This document shows positions 18,055 to 27,275 of a DNA stretch of 64,000 nucleotides, one piece after another. Under the pieces are notes generated by a model that was given only the letters and a program-made list of their open reading frames with translations, had not been told where the DNA came from and made no database searches. The first letter of the stretch is position 1. Each line of letters opens with the position of its first letter. The position numbers were made by a program, and so were the translations under genes. This DNA is from Candidatus Cetobacterium colombiensis (GTDB lineage: Bacteria > Fusobacteriota > Fusobacteriia > Fusobacteriales > Fusobacteriaceae): assembly GCF_033962415.1 (NCBI RefSeq), contig NZ_JAVIKH010000012.1, forward strand, positions 1 to 64,000, written 5' to 3'.

Positions 18055-18751
18055 AAAGTTTAACTCCTAGTTTTTTGCAGATATCTTTAGCTGCTGATTG
18101 TTCTGCACTTTTCTTATTTTTTCCTTTTCCATATCCTTTTAAATCATCTTTTATAATTGCAATAACTTCAAATACTTTTAAGTGGTCAGGCCCTACTTCA
18201 CTTACTACTTGATATGTTGGTATTATTTTATATTCTTTTTGGCTATATTCTTGTAATATTGTTTTAAAATCAAGAATATCTTCATTTTCATTTATATGCT
18301 CTATTGAATACTTTAAATAATTCATAGCAACATCTTTAGCTGTTGTAAAATCTGAATCTAAATATATCGCTCCTAAGATTGCTTCAAATACGTCTCCTAA
18401 GATAGAATTTCTTTCTCTTCCACCTGTTAACTCTTCCCCTTTACTTAACATTAAATATTGTCCAAAATTTAAATTTTTCGATATTTTTGCAAGTACTGGT
18501 TCACTTACTACCATAGCTTTTAGTTTTGCTAAATCTCCCTCTAGAGCATTTGGATAACTTTTATATAAATACTCTGTTACAATAAGATCTAGAACTGCAT
18601 CTCCCAGCAGTTCTAGTCTCTCATTATTTAATTTTCTATATTTAGCGTGTTCATTTCCAAAAGATCTATGGATAAGTGCATTTTTTAATAGTTCCTTATT
18701 TTTAAAGGTATAACCTATTTTATCTTCTAATTCTAGATATGATCTTTTCAC
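18041..18751 (-). CDS. rnc: Ribonuclease III
   Basis: A 236-residue double-strand-specific endoribonuclease that processes rRNA precursors and structured mRNAs. The catalytic signature NERLELLGDAVLDLI is near residue 42, with the second acidic pair in ILGDVFEAILGAIYLD. A C-terminal double-stranded RNA-binding domain follows (about 160-232, ending AKDICKKLG). It starts 17 bases after fabF, as in many genomes with an acpP-fabF-rnc order. Confidence 0.95.
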   Translation of the reverse strand: MKRSYLELEDKIGYTFKNKELLKNALIHRSFGNEHAKYRKLNNERLELLGDAVLDLIVTEYLYKSYPNALEGDLAKLKAMVVSEPVLAKISKNLNFGQYLMLSKGEELTGGRERNSILGDVFEAILGAIYLDSDFTTAKDVAMNYLKYSIEHINENEDILDFKTILQEYSQKEYKIIPTYQVVSEVGPDHLKVFEVIAIIKDDLKGYGKGKNKKSAEQSAAKDICKKLGVKLYETL

Positions 18752-18768
18752 TTATCTCTCTCCTTGTG

Positions 18769-20007
18769 CTATTTATATTTTCTCATTGCGATTACAGCAT
18801 TATGTCCACCAAATCCTAATGAACTTGACATTCCAACTTCAATCTCTCTTTTTACCATTTCATTTGGAGTGTAGTTTAAATCTAAAGCTGGATCTGGATT
18901 ATCTAAGTTAATTGTAGGTGGTATTACTCCCTCTGCAATTGATAAAGCTAAGATTACTCCTTCGATTCCTCCTGCTGCACCTAATCCATGTCCTGTTGCT
19001 CCTTTTGTAGAAGAAACATTCATCGTATAAGCTGCATCTCCAAAAGCTCCTTTTATAGCTGCTGTTTCATTTCTATCATTAGCTGGTGTAGATGTTCCGT
19101 GAGCATTGATATATCCAACTTCTTCAGGTTTAATATTTCCCTCTTCCATTGCCATTACAAAAGCTCTAACAGCTCCTTCTCCACCTTCAGCTGGTGATGT
19201 TATATGGTAAGCATCACAAGTTTCACCATACCCTACTACCTCAGCGTATATTTTTGCTCCTCTAGCCTTTGCTGATTCTAATTCTTCAAGAATTAAAACT
19301 CCTGCTCCTTCTCCCATTACAAATCCGTCTCTATCAGCTGTAAATGGTCTTGATGCTTTCTCTGGAGCATCATTTCTAGTTGATAGCGCTTTCATATTAG
19401 CAAATGCATTTATTGCAAATTTTGTAATACAAGCTTCTGTTCCACCTGTAATCATAGCATCTGTTCTTCCAGATTTTATCATTTCATAAGAATCTCCAAT
19501 TGAATGTGTTCCTGCAGCACAAGCTGTTACAACTGCTTTATTTGGACCTTTTGCTCCAAAATAAATTCCTACATTTCCTGATGCCATATTATTTATCATA
19601 GCTGGGATTGTAAATGGAGATATTCTTCTAGTTCCTTTTTCTAACATTGTTCCATATTGCTCTTCAAAAATCTCAATTCCACCAATTCCTGAAGATACTA
19701 TTGTTCCAACTTTAGTTGCATTTTTTTCATCTATAACAAGACCTGAATCTTCTAATGCCATCTTTGTAGCGGCAATTGCAAATTGTGTATTTCTAGCTAA
19801 TTTTTTTACTTCTTTCTTTTCTATTCCAAACTCAGTTGGATCAAAGTCAGTAACTTCTCCTGCTATTTTAACAGCGCTATCTGTTGTATCAAAAGATTCA
19901 ATCTCTTTTATTCCGCACTTTCCAGCTTTTATAGCCTCCCAAGATTTTTCCGTCCCAGTTCCCAGTGAAGTTATTAACCCAACTCCTGTTACAACTACTC
20001 TTCTCAT
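18769..20007 (-). CDS. fabF: 3-oxoacyl-ACP synthase II
   Basis: A 412-residue condensing enzyme that elongates acyl-ACP with malonyl-ACP. The catalytic Cys is in VTACAAGTHS, with the two His in NAHGTSTPAND and TKGATGHGLGAAGG. The glycine-rich ending GFGGHNAV is complete. It is the last fatty-acid gene of the plsX-fabH-fabD-acpP-fabF set. It is separated from acpP by a strong hairpin that probably lowers its expression relative to the carrier protein. Confidence 0.96.
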   Translation of the reverse strand: MRRVVVTGVGLITSLGTGTEKSWEAIKAGKCGIKEIESFDTTDSAVKIAGEVTDFDPTEFGIEKKEVKKLARNTQFAIAATKMALEDSGLVIDEKNATKVGTIVSSGIGGIEIFEEQYGTMLEKGTRRISPFTIPAMINNMASGNVGIYFGAKGPNKAVVTACAAGTHSIGDSYEMIKSGRTDAMITGGTEACITKFAINAFANMKALSTRNDAPEKASRPFTADRDGFVMGEGAGVLILEELESAKARGAKIYAEVVGYGETCDAYHITSPAEGGEGAVRAFVMAMEEGNIKPEEVGYINAHGTSTPANDRNETAAIKGAFGDAAYTMNVSSTKGATGHGLGAAGGIEGVILALSIAEGVIPPTINLDNPDPALDLNYTPNEMVKREIEVGMSSSLGFGGHNAVIAMRKYK

Positions 20008-20048
20008 TATCTATCCACCTCTTTGTTATTTTTCCAAAAAATATAACT

Positions 20049-20072
20049 AAAGGGGTACTTTCATACCCCTTT
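20049..20072 (-). promoter_or_regulatory. Intercistronic hairpin between acpP and fabF
   Basis: A perfect 9-bp stem (AAAGGGGTA / TACCCCTTT) with a 6-base loop, 9 bases past the acpP stop. Only a broken T tract follows (TTTAGTTATATTTTTT), so partial termination or protection of the acpP message is more likely than full termination. Confidence 0.7.
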
Positions 20073-20081
20073 AAATTTATC

Positions 20082-20306
20082 TTACTTATTTGCCTCAATG
20101 TAGTTTACTACGTCTTGTACAGTTTTGATTTTCTCTGCATCTGTATCAGGAATCTCTACGTCAAACTCTTCTTCAAAAGCCATTATTAACTCAACTGTAT
20201 CTAATGAATCCGCTCCTAAATCCTCTACGAAGTTCGCCTCTAAAGTAACTTGATCAGCGTCTACTCCTAATTGCTCAACAACTATTTCTCTTATTTTATC
20301 TAACAT
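20082..20306 (-). CDS. acpP: Acyl carrier protein
   Basis: A 74-residue, strongly acidic four-helix protein. The phosphopantetheine attachment serine is in [11 protein letters not shown], near residue 36. It carries growing acyl chains for FabD, FabH and FabF, encoded on either side, and acyl groups for PlsX. Strong AGGAGG upstream. It is flanked by longer gaps than the other genes of the run, and a hairpin follows it, in line with its usual high abundance. Confidence 0.97.
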   Translation of the reverse strand: MLDKIREIVVEQLGVDADQVTLEANFVEDLGADSLDTVELIMAFEEEFDVEIPDTDAEKIKTVQDVVNYIEANK

Positions 20307-20390
20307 TTGTTTTCCTCCTAATTTTTAAATTATTTATATTAATATATTAGCAAATTTAATATATTTTTTCAAGTTTTATAATGCTTAAGA

Positions 20391-21296
20391 CTACACTAAA
20401 TCTGAAAGTTTTTCAATATTGATAACTTCAATTTCTTTATCTATCTTTTTTATTAATCCATTTAATACTTTTCCTGGACCAATTTCGTAGATTTTTGTTA
20501 CTCCCGCTTCTTTTAAAGCTACTATTGTATCAACCCATTTAACTGGACCAAAACTTTGTCTGTATAATTCTTCTTTTAATTCATTAACATCTTTTATCTC
20601 TTTTGCTGTTGTATTAGCAACTAAAGATATTTCAGCATTTTTAAAATCAAATTGCTCTAAAGCCTCTTTCAATATTTCACCAGCTGGTTGCATTAAACTC
20701 GAGTGGAAAGGTCCTGAAACAGCTAACTCCATAGCTCTTCTTGCTCCAGCTTCTTTTAAAGCTACACAAGCTCTTCCTATTGCTTCCTTCTCTCCTGCAA
20801 TTACAGTTTGTTTAGGCTCATTGAAGTTTACTGCTTCAACTATTCCTTCAATACTTTCTAAAGTCTCAACAATTTTATCAGAATCAAGACCTATTATAGC
20901 TGCCATTGATCCAGCTACCTCTCCTGATACTTTACTCATTGCTTTTCCTCTTAACGAAGTTAACTTAACAGCTTCCTCCATTGGTAAGAAACCTGCTGAA
21001 CCTATAGCTGCATATTCACCAACTGAATGTCCTGCAACATAATTAGGCTCTATCCCTTTTTCTCTTAATAATTTTTCTAATACTAAACTCATTGCAACTA
21101 TTGCTGGTTGAGTATTTTTAGTATCTTTTAAATCTTCTTCACTACCTTCAAACATAACTGTTTTTAGATCAAAGTCTAAATTAGAGAATATCTTATCAAA
21201 CTCTTTTTTAGCTAAATCGTTATTTTCATAAAGTTCTTTTCCCATTCCAACATATTGTGTTCCTTGTCCAGGAAAAACAAAAGCTATTTTATTCAT
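20391..21296 (-). CDS. fabD: Malonyl-CoA:ACP transacylase
   Basis: A 301-residue acyltransferase that loads malonyl groups onto ACP. FPGQGTQYVGMG opens the protein, the catalytic serine lies in GHSVGEYAA (near residue 92), and the partner His is in GPFHSSLM. The length is typical. It lies between fabH and acpP on the minus strand. Confidence 0.95.
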   Translation of the reverse strand: MNKIAFVFPGQGTQYVGMGKELYENNDLAKKEFDKIFSNLDFDLKTVMFEGSEEDLKDTKNTQPAIVAMSLVLEKLLREKGIEPNYVAGHSVGEYAAIGSAGFLPMEEAVKLTSLRGKAMSKVSGEVAGSMAAIIGLDSDKIVETLESIEGIVEAVNFNEPKQTVIAGEKEAIGRACVALKEAGARRAMELAVSGPFHSSLMQPAGEILKEALEQFDFKNAEISLVANTTAKEIKDVNELKEELYRQSFGPVKWVDTIVALKEAGVTKIYEIGPGKVLNGLIKKIDKEIEVINIEKLSDLV

Positions 21297-21370
21297 AATA
21301 AACTCCTTTTTTTTAAAATAACATGTGTTTTTTAATATACCACATTATTTTTGCTCTGTCAATTTTAAAT

Positions 21371-22363
21371 TTAGTAAGACCATCTTATAATCATCGATGC
21401 ATATGTTAACCCTGCTCCAAATCCAGTTAACGCTATTAAATCGCCTTTTTTCACAAGGCCTTTCTCTAAAGCTTCACCTAAAGCTAGCCCTATAGAAGCT
21501 GATGATGTATTTCCATATTTATTTAAATTTAAATAAAATTTTTCCATTGGAATATTCAATCTTTTAGAAGCTGATTCTATAATTCTACTATTAGCTTGAT
21601 GAGGAAATACCATATCTATATCTTCTGCTTTGAATCCACCTTGCTCTAATGCTTCTAAAGTTGCTTTTGGTAAAGCTTTAACTGCAAATTTGAATACATC
21701 CTGACCTTTCATTTGAATAAAGTTAGATCTCTCATCTAAAACTTCTTGGCTTAACGGCTTTCTTGTTCCACCTGCTGGAGTTCTAAGAGAACCTTTTAAA
21801 TCTGCTTCCGCACCTAAGAATTGAGATACCATTCCATATCCTTCTTCCACTTCTGTAACTATTGCTGCTGCTGCTCCATCTCCAAATAACACACAAGTAT
21901 TTCTATCTTGCATATCAACACATCTTGATAAAACTTCCGCACCTATAACTAATATTTTCTTATTTATTCCAGAAGCTACTAATCCTTTTGCCATTGTTAA
22001 AGCATATACAAAACCACTACATGCAGCACTTACATCTACAGCTCCTGCATTTACAGCTCCTATAAGCTCTTGAACAATACATGCTGTATTTTGAAGATTA
22101 TAGTCTGGTGTTGCTGTTGCCACTATTATCATATCTATTTCTTCTACAGAAACTCCTGCATTCTTTAAAGCTTTCTTTGCTGCTTCTGCTGCTAAATCAG
22201 ATGTAGCTTGATCTTCACTTGCAAATCTTCTCTCTTCAATACCAGTTCTAGTTCTGATCCACTCATCTGATGTATCTATAATTTTTTCAAAATCAAAATT
22301 TGTCATTACTTTTTCTGGAACGTATGTTCCTAATCCTATTATACCTACATTTTTAAGCTTCAT
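21371..22363 (-). CDS. fabH: 3-oxoacyl-ACP synthase III
   Basis: A 330-residue ketosynthase that starts fatty-acid synthesis from acyl-CoA and malonyl-ACP. The Cys-His-Asn triad is visible as DVSAACSGFVYA, FPHQANSRI and YGNTSSASIGLAL. The N-terminal SDEWIRTRTGI is diagnostic. Its start overlaps the end of plsX by 11 bases, so translation is coupled. Confidence 0.95.
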   Translation of the reverse strand: MKLKNVGIIGLGTYVPEKVMTNFDFEKIIDTSDEWIRTRTGIEERRFASEDQATSDLAAEAAKKALKNAGVSVEEIDMIIVATATPDYNLQNTACIVQELIGAVNAGAVDVSAACSGFVYALTMAKGLVASGINKKILVIGAEVLSRCVDMQDRNTCVLFGDGAAAAIVTEVEEGYGMVSQFLGAEADLKGSLRTPAGGTRKPLSQEVLDERSNFIQMKGQDVFKFAVKALPKATLEALEQGGFKAEDIDMVFPHQANSRIIESASKRLNIPMEKFYLNLNKYGNTSSASIGLALGEALEKGLVKKGDLIALTGFGAGLTYASMIIRWSY

Positions 22364-23369
22364 CGTTTCCTCCTTGATTCTGTTTCATAACCTCTGTTAA
22401 TCTATCTATAAATTTATCTTCCGCAAATTTATTAGCAACCTTTAAAGCATTTTTTATACCTCTAGCTGATGAATTACCATGAGCTTTTATAGATATCCCA
22501 TTTATTCCTAGAAAAAGTGCTCCTCCATATTCAGATGAGTCTAATTTTCTTTTTAATTTTTTCAAAATAGGTCTTAATAGAAGTGCTCCAGCTTTTCCTA
22601 AAATACTATTGCCTATTTCTTCTTTTAAGATAGAGAATATGAATTTTGCTGTTCCTTCAGCTGTTTTCAATACCATATTTCCTGTAAATCCATCGGCTAC
22701 TATAACATCTACATCTCCATCCATCATTTCTCTACTCTCTATATTTCCTATAAAATTAATTCTATCATTTTCTTTTAATAAGTTGAAAGCTTCTCTTGTA
22801 ATTTCATTACCTTTTCCTTCTTCTGTACCTATATTTAAAAGTCCAACTCTAGGATTTTCTACTCCAAACATCTCTTCGTAGTACAAAGATCCCATTGTTG
22901 CAAACTGATTTATAAATTCTGGTCTACAATCTGCATTTGCTCCCACATCCATAAGTACAATATCTCTTTTTTTACTTGGAAATATTGTTGTTATTGCTGG
23001 TCTTAAAACACCTTTTATTCTTCTTAATTTTAATTGACTCGCACTTATTAAAGCTCCAGTATTACCTGCCGAAACTGAGGCAGCAACATCTCCAGACTTT
23101 ACCAACTCCAACATTCTATTCATAGAAGAATCTTTTTTTGACCTTACAGCAACCATTGGATCATCTGTCATTTTTATAACTTCTCTTGCATCAAAAATTT
23201 CAATTCTATTTTTATCATAACTATATTTTTCTAATTCTAACTCTATTTTTTCTTTTTGCCCAACTAAAACTACAGTTAAATCTTTTATCTCTTCTAAGGC
23301 CTTTATTGCACCTTTTACCGTTTCTATCGGTGCAAAATCTCCACCCATAGCATCTAAAGCAATTCTCAT
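22353..23369 (-). CDS. plsX: Phosphate acyltransferase PlsX
   Basis: A 338-residue enzyme that makes acyl-phosphate from acyl-ACP for phospholipid synthesis by PlsY. IALDAMGGDFAP at the N-terminus, SAGNTGALISAS and LLNIGTEEGKGNE are family hallmarks. It is the first gene of the fab run, after the rpmF terminator. The rpmF-plsX-fabH order is conserved widely in bacteria. Confidence 0.95.
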   Translation of the reverse strand: MRIALDAMGGDFAPIETVKGAIKALEEIKDLTVVLVGQKEKIELELEKYSYDKNRIEIFDAREVIKMTDDPMVAVRSKKDSSMNRMLELVKSGDVAASVSAGNTGALISASQLKLRRIKGVLRPAITTIFPSKKRDIVLMDVGANADCRPEFINQFATMGSLYYEEMFGVENPRVGLLNIGTEEGKGNEITREAFNLLKENDRINFIGNIESREMMDGDVDVIVADGFTGNMVLKTAEGTAKFIFSILKEEIGNSILGKAGALLLRPILKKLKRKLDSSEYGGALFLGINGISIKAHGNSSARGIKNALKVANKFAEDKFIDRLTEVMKQNQGGNDEA

Positions 23370-23432
23370 AATTTCTCCTCAATCAATATATAATTATTAA
23401 GTATTATATCATATTTTGGGAAATAAAAAAAA

Positions 23433-23452
23433 GCAAGATTTAACTATCCCGC
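23433..23452 (-). terminator. Terminator after rpmF
   Basis: A 7-bp stem (GCAAGAT / ATCCCGC, with two G-U pairs in RNA) flanked by long A and T runs; 8 Ts follow on the minus strand. It lies 16 bases past the rpmF stop, so plsX expression depends on readthrough or its own promoter. Confidence 0.7.
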
Positions 23453-23468
23453 TTTTTTTTATAAGATA

Positions 23469-23651
23469 TTACTCTACTTCTGTAGCTAATACTTGCTTTC
23501 CGTTGTAATCTCCACATGCAAGACAAACTCTGTGCGGTCTTCTTGGTGCTCCACACTTGTCACAAGTTGCTAATGTAGAACCTGTTAATGCGTGATGAGA
23601 TCTTCTCATGTTTTTCTTAGCTTTCGAAGTTTTCTTCTTAGGTACTGCCAT
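23469..23651 (-). CDS. rpmF: Ribosomal protein L32
   Basis: A 60-residue basic protein of the large ribosomal subunit. It begins [17 protein letters not shown], as in other L32 proteins. The C4 zinc ribbon is intact (CDKCG at 36-40 and CLACG at 48-52), so this is the zinc-binding form. It follows the DUF177 gene after 36 bases, the usual arrangement. Confidence 0.97.
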   Translation of the reverse strand: MAVPKKKTSKAKKNMRRSHHALTGSTLATCDKCGAPRRPHRVCLACGDYNGKQVLATEVE

Positions 23652-23687
23652 CTTAGTTTCCCTCCTAATACATTCATATTTAAAAAT

Positions 23688-24170
23688 TTAAAATTTTATG
23701 TCTAATAATTGCTGCCATCTAGGGTCTACATCATCCTTAGAGTATTTTTCCACTTCAGAAGTATCTGAACACTCTGGAAGACATGCCTCATATTCTGACA
23801 AATCAAGTATTATATATTCTCTTACCAGATTAGAGATATCTATTTCACTATTAATAGCTTCTTCAAAATGTTTGTCTCCAAACTCCTCTTCTGGCTTCAG
23901 GCTAGATATATATTTAGAATAATCTTTTGGATCTAAATATTCTCCTTTGAAATCACCTTGTATTAAAGGCTCTATTTCTGTTAGACATCTAACACATTCT
24001 AACCTTAGTACTGCCCTATAAGATCCTTCAACTACATAACTATTTCCTTCTTTGTAAGCCTTTCCTCTAATAGTTATTCCTTCTGGAGATTCTATAGAGT
24101 CCATAGTTCTTTCAACATAATCAAAGGTAACCTCTGATTCATTAATAATTTCACTAAGCTTGATTATCAA
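23688..24170 (-). CDS. DUF177 (YceD) family protein
   Basis: A 160-residue acidic protein with the CVRCLTEIEP core and a CLPECSD segment characteristic of the DUF177/YceD family, almost always encoded directly before rpmF. In plants and Escherichia coli the family has been tied to 23S rRNA maturation or accumulation, but its biochemical role is not settled. The gene has its own promoter upstream. Confidence 0.85.
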   Translation of the reverse strand: MIIKLSEIINESEVTFDYVERTMDSIESPEGITIRGKAYKEGNSYVVEGSYRAVLRLECVRCLTEIEPLIQGDFKGEYLDPKDYSKYISSLKPEEEFGDKHFEEAINSEIDISNLVREYIILDLSEYEACLPECSDTSEVEKYSKDDVDPRWQQLLDIKF

Positions 24171-24202
24171 TGTTATCCTCCTTATAATTACAATACCCTA
24201 AT

Positions 24203-24231
24203 ATTTTACTAGTTTTTTTAGAGGTTGTCAA
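24203..24231 (-). promoter_or_regulatory. Promoter of DUF177-rpmF
   Basis: Minus-strand -35 TTGACA (24226-24231) and -10 TAAAAT (24203-24208), spacer 17. The -35 lies in one arm of an AGGTTGT/ACAACCT inverted repeat (24222-24250), which could bring a protein or hairpin onto the promoter. Confidence 0.75.
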
Positions 24232-24259
24232 GTAATTTTTCTTAACAACCTTTTATATT

Positions 24260-25354
24260 TTATACATTAAATAAAAACTCCATTAAGTCTCCATCTTTTA
24301 CTATATATTCTTTACCTTCAAGTCTTAAAACTCCTGCTTCTTGAGCACCTTTCCAACCTGAATACTTTATAAAGTCCTCATAAGATACAACTTTTGCTCT
24401 TATAAATCCTCTTTCGAAATCTGTATGGATTTCTCCTGCTGCTTTTGGTGCTGTGTCTCCAATTCTGATAGTCCAAGCTCTTACTTCTTTAACTCCTGCA
24501 GTGAAGTAAGTTTGTAATCCTAAAAGTTTAAATCCAGCTCTTATAAGTCTGTTTAATCCAGGCTCTTCTACTCCTAAAGCTTCTAAGAAATCTTTTTTAT
24601 CTTCATCTTCCATCTCTTGTAATTCTGATTCAACTTTTGCAGAAACAACAACAACTTCAGCTCCTAAATTTGCTGCATATTCTTTTACTTTTTCAACATA
24701 TTCATTTCCTGTAGCTAACTCATCTTCAGATACATTTGCTGCAAACATCATCGGTTTTTGCGTTAAAAGTTGATATACTCTAACTAGCTCTTGCTCTTCA
24801 GGAGTTAACGTTAATGTTCTTAACATTTTATACTCATCTAAATGAGCTTTACACTTTTCTAATACTGGCATTAAAACTAATGCTTCTTTATTCTTAGATT
24901 TAAATAACTTTGATTGTTTTTCAATTGCTTTTTCAATTGTTTCCATATCAGCTAAAATTAACTCACCGTTAATAATTTCAATATCTCTTATTGGATCTAC
25001 ACTTCCACTTACGTGAATTATATTTTCGTCCTCAAAACATCTTACAACTTGACAAATTGCAGCAGTACTTCTAATGTTAGATAAGAACTTATTTCCTAAT
25101 CCTTCACCTTTTGCTGCTCCTTCAACTAATCCAGCAATATCAACAAACTCAACAGTTGCATGTTGAATTCTTTGAGGGTTAATTATTTTTGCCAATTCTT
25201 CTAATCTTTGATCTGGAACTGTTACCATTCCAACATTTGGTTCTATTGTACAAAATGGGTAGTTTGCCGCTTCTGCCGCTCCTGCCTTTGTTATCGCATT
25301 AAAAAGAGTTGATTTTCCAACATTTGGAAGTCCTACTATTCCTATACCTATCAT
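24260..25354 (-). CDS. ychF: Redox-regulated ATPase/GTPase YchF (OLA1 family)
   Basis: A 364-residue OBG-like P-loop NTPase. The Walker [10 protein letters not shown] is at residues 7-15, [17 protein letters not shown] forms switch II, and a coiled-coil insertion is present (about 130-200). The C-terminal TGS domain (about 280-364) holds the [19 protein letters not shown] signature. Family members prefer ATP to GTP and bind ribosomes; several are linked to oxidative stress responses. Single gene with its own promoter. Confidence 0.95.
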   Translation of the reverse strand: MIGIGIVGLPNVGKSTLFNAITKAGAAEAANYPFCTIEPNVGMVTVPDQRLEELAKIINPQRIQHATVEFVDIAGLVEGAAKGEGLGNKFLSNIRSTAAICQVVRCFEDENIIHVSGSVDPIRDIEIINGELILADMETIEKAIEKQSKLFKSKNKEALVLMPVLEKCKAHLDEYKMLRTLTLTPEEQELVRVYQLLTQKPMMFAANVSEDELATGNEYVEKVKEYAANLGAEVVVVSAKVESELQEMEDEDKKDFLEALGVEEPGLNRLIRAGFKLLGLQTYFTAGVKEVRAWTIRIGDTAPKAAGEIHTDFERGFIRAKVVSYEDFIKYSGWKGAQEAGVLRLEGKEYIVKDGDLMEFLFNV

Positions 25355-25390
25355 CTTAGAGATTCCTCCTGAAATTTTATTTTACTTTAG

Positions 25391-25419
25391 ATTTTACCAT
25401 ATATAAAACCTTTTGTAAA
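25391..25419 (-). promoter_or_regulatory. Promoter of ychF
   Basis: Minus-strand -35 TTTACA (25414-25419) and -10 TAAAAT (25391-25396) with a 17-base spacer. Confidence 0.7.
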
Positions 25420-25424
25420 TAAAA

Positions 25425-25451
25425 AAACCCTCACTTATCTAGTGAGAGTTT
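25425..25451 (-). terminator. Terminator of the lysine-riboswitch transporter gene
   Basis: An 11-bp stem with one mismatch or G-U pair (AAACCCTCACT / AGTGAGAGTTT) and a 5-base loop, just past the stop codon, with a T run on the minus strand. Confidence 0.85.
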
Positions 25452-25457
25452 TTATTA

Positions 25458-26942
25458 TTAAGCTTTTTCTTTTACAAAGCTCTCTTCTGTTGCTTTTTTT
25501 AATCTAACTTTTGGTTCACTTGGTAATCCAAATCTTGGAATAAGTCTATCTAATCCTGTTAAAGTTGCTATAAGTATAGTCGATACAGCTATTAAAGCCA
25601 AGAAATTGAACTTTATTATATCCATTGCTGTAAATTTATATAATGGATAAACTGCTTGAGCAATCCCTAAATAGAATCCAATATAAACATGCCAAGGGAT
25701 TAATTGAGAACCAAATACTCCTAAAGCGTCACTAAAAGTAGCATTTCTTAATCTTAAAGTTTCTAAATCTTCTGGAGAACCCTCTACATTTTTCTCAACG
25801 ATTTCTCTTATAATTGGCCCCATAGTTACTATTTGTGCCATTTCATCAGCTAAACCAGCATTACCTAATATTGATAATACTCCATTACAGAACATTAATT
25901 GTCTTACATTTTTAGAGATAGCTACCACTATATTTGATAAAGGTCTAAATGCATCCATCAATTTCATTATTCCACCAAATGCCGCAACCCACATCATCAT
26001 TACAATTACCCATGATCCAGCGCCTTCAAATCCAGAATAAAGTAGATTTAAAAATGATGCTGTACTTTCTACTGTTCCTGCCATTAAACCTAATCCATAC
26101 GCTGAGAATATTCCTATGAATAGACATAATAATGTTGTTAATCCTCTAAACGCTGCTATTAAAACTAAAATTAATGGTATTATCATATAAGTAGGCACAC
26201 CTGTTTTAACTTGATTTAATAAAGTTACTGCTGATTCTCTTTTTTCCGCTAAAACTGTCCACACTTCTTGAGGTATTTGTCCTATAGCAGTTGCAGCATC
26301 ACCAGTTGTTGTTGGTAATCCCATTGATACTCCAGCTATATAAAAAGCAGCAATTCCTAAAACTAAAACTAAACCTGACCAATAACCTTGATGTCTAATT
26401 CTTTTTATCACTTCAACTTTTTGAATACCTGAACTTACTATTGTTGTATCTGATATCAATCCAATATTATCACCAAAACAAGCTCCTCCTGCAATTGCTC
26501 CTACTGTTAAAGCTATATTTCCACCTACTATGTGGTTAAGCCATAAGAAAATTGGTGCACATGCTGCAAATGTTCCCCAACTTGTTCCTGTAGCAATTGA
26601 TAAAACCGAAGTTACAATTATTCCTACTACAGCTACCGTTCTTCCTGTTAGTCCAACATTTAACGCTAAATTTATAATAGAAGCACCTACTCCTGTTGAC
26701 ATGAATACTTCTGCCATTGCATAAGCTACCATTAATATAAAGAATGCAACTTGCATCTCTTTAGCATTATTTATAACTGCCTCTATTATATCGTTCACTT
26801 TTTTCTTTTCTACAAAACCTGCCACTAAAGCTGCATAAACTGTTGCTATTGGTGCCGCAATTAGTGCATCGTACCCCATAAACATCAACATTGCTAAAAC
26901 AGCAACTGGACTTAATTTTAATAATTCCGTTATTCTATTCAT
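25458..26942 (-). CDS. NhaC-family transporter under lysine riboswitch control (probable lysine permease)
   Basis: A 494-residue inner-membrane protein with about 11-12 hydrophobic helices. Glycine-rich ATGTSWGTF and GGACFGDNIGLISDTT segments place it in the NhaC Na+/H+ antiporter family. The start chosen is the ATG after GGGAGG, 36 bases downstream of the first possible in-frame start. A lysine riboswitch stands directly upstream. NhaC-like genes under L-box control have been proposed as lysine transporters (LysW) from comparative genomics. By that reasoning lysine uptake, perhaps Na+ or H+ coupled, is the likely role, rather than pH homeostasis. Confidence 0.85.
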   Translation of the reverse strand: MNRITELLKLSPVAVLAMLMFMGYDALIAAPIATVYAALVAGFVEKKKVNDIIEAVINNAKEMQVAFFILMVAYAMAEVFMSTGVGASIINLALNVGLTGRTVAVVGIIVTSVLSIATGTSWGTFAACAPIFLWLNHIVGGNIALTVGAIAGGACFGDNIGLISDTTIVSSGIQKVEVIKRIRHQGYWSGLVLVLGIAAFYIAGVSMGLPTTTGDAATAIGQIPQEVWTVLAEKRESAVTLLNQVKTGVPTYMIIPLILVLIAAFRGLTTLLCLFIGIFSAYGLGLMAGTVESTASFLNLLYSGFEGAGSWVIVMMMWVAAFGGIMKLMDAFRPLSNIVVAISKNVRQLMFCNGVLSILGNAGLADEMAQIVTMGPIIREIVEKNVEGSPEDLETLRLRNATFSDALGVFGSQLIPWHVYIGFYLGIAQAVYPLYKFTAMDIIKFNFLALIAVSTILIATLTGLDRLIPRFGLPSEPKVRLKKATEESFVKEKA

Positions 26943-26999
26943 CCTAAAACCTCCCAATTTTATTTTATTTAGTTTCATCGAAATTTTAGGTAAAAAAAA

Positions 27000-27022
27000 C
27001 TACCGTATGGTAAATACGGTAG
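27000..27022 (-). terminator. Riboswitch-controlled intrinsic terminator
   Basis: A perfect 8-bp stem (CTACCGTA / TACGGTAG) with a 7-base loop and 8 Ts on the minus strand, between the lysine aptamer and the transporter start. Its 5' arm begins CTACC, complementary to GGTAG in the 5' strand of aptamer helix P1. Ligand-stabilised P1 would therefore free the terminator: lysine turns the gene off. Confidence 0.9.
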
Positions 27023-27049
27023 CTAATCTGCAAATATATCACAAATTTT

Positions 27050-27217
27050 GGATAGCACAACATCAGACTCTCTCTGATGACAGTCATATGGATATTTTCC
27101 ATAAGCCCAACAAAGATTTTTGACATAATCTTTATTTCGGCAAACTTCCCTTTCACTTAAATTCATCGCTTCGTCTAGCTCCTTTAAGATACTCTTGTTG
27201 TTTGCAACCTCTACCTA
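27050..27217 (-). promoter_or_regulatory. Lysine riboswitch (L box)
   Basis: Read on the minus strand, conserved lysine-aptamer blocks occur in order. These are GGTAGAGGTTGC at the 5' end, AGTATCTTAAAGGAGC, GGGAAGTTTGCCGAA, TTGTTGGGC, ACTGTCATCAGAGAGAGTC followed by TGATG, and GTGCTATCC closing P1. P1 pairs GGTAG with CTATC. This matches the L-box consensus of Firmicutes in both sequence and spacing. It is followed by a terminator and the transporter gene. Confidence 0.95.
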
Positions 27218-27246
27218 AAATATTTAATTTTCGAAACTTTTAAGTT

Positions 27247-27275
27247 ATAGTATCACTATTTGTTTTGTCTGTCAA
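27247..27275 (-). promoter_or_regulatory. Promoter of the lysine riboswitch transcript
   Basis: Minus-strand -35 TTGACA (27270-27275) and -10 TACTAT (27247-27252), spacer 17. The -35 directly abuts the gpmI stop codon, so the transporter has its own transcript. Confidence 0.85.
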
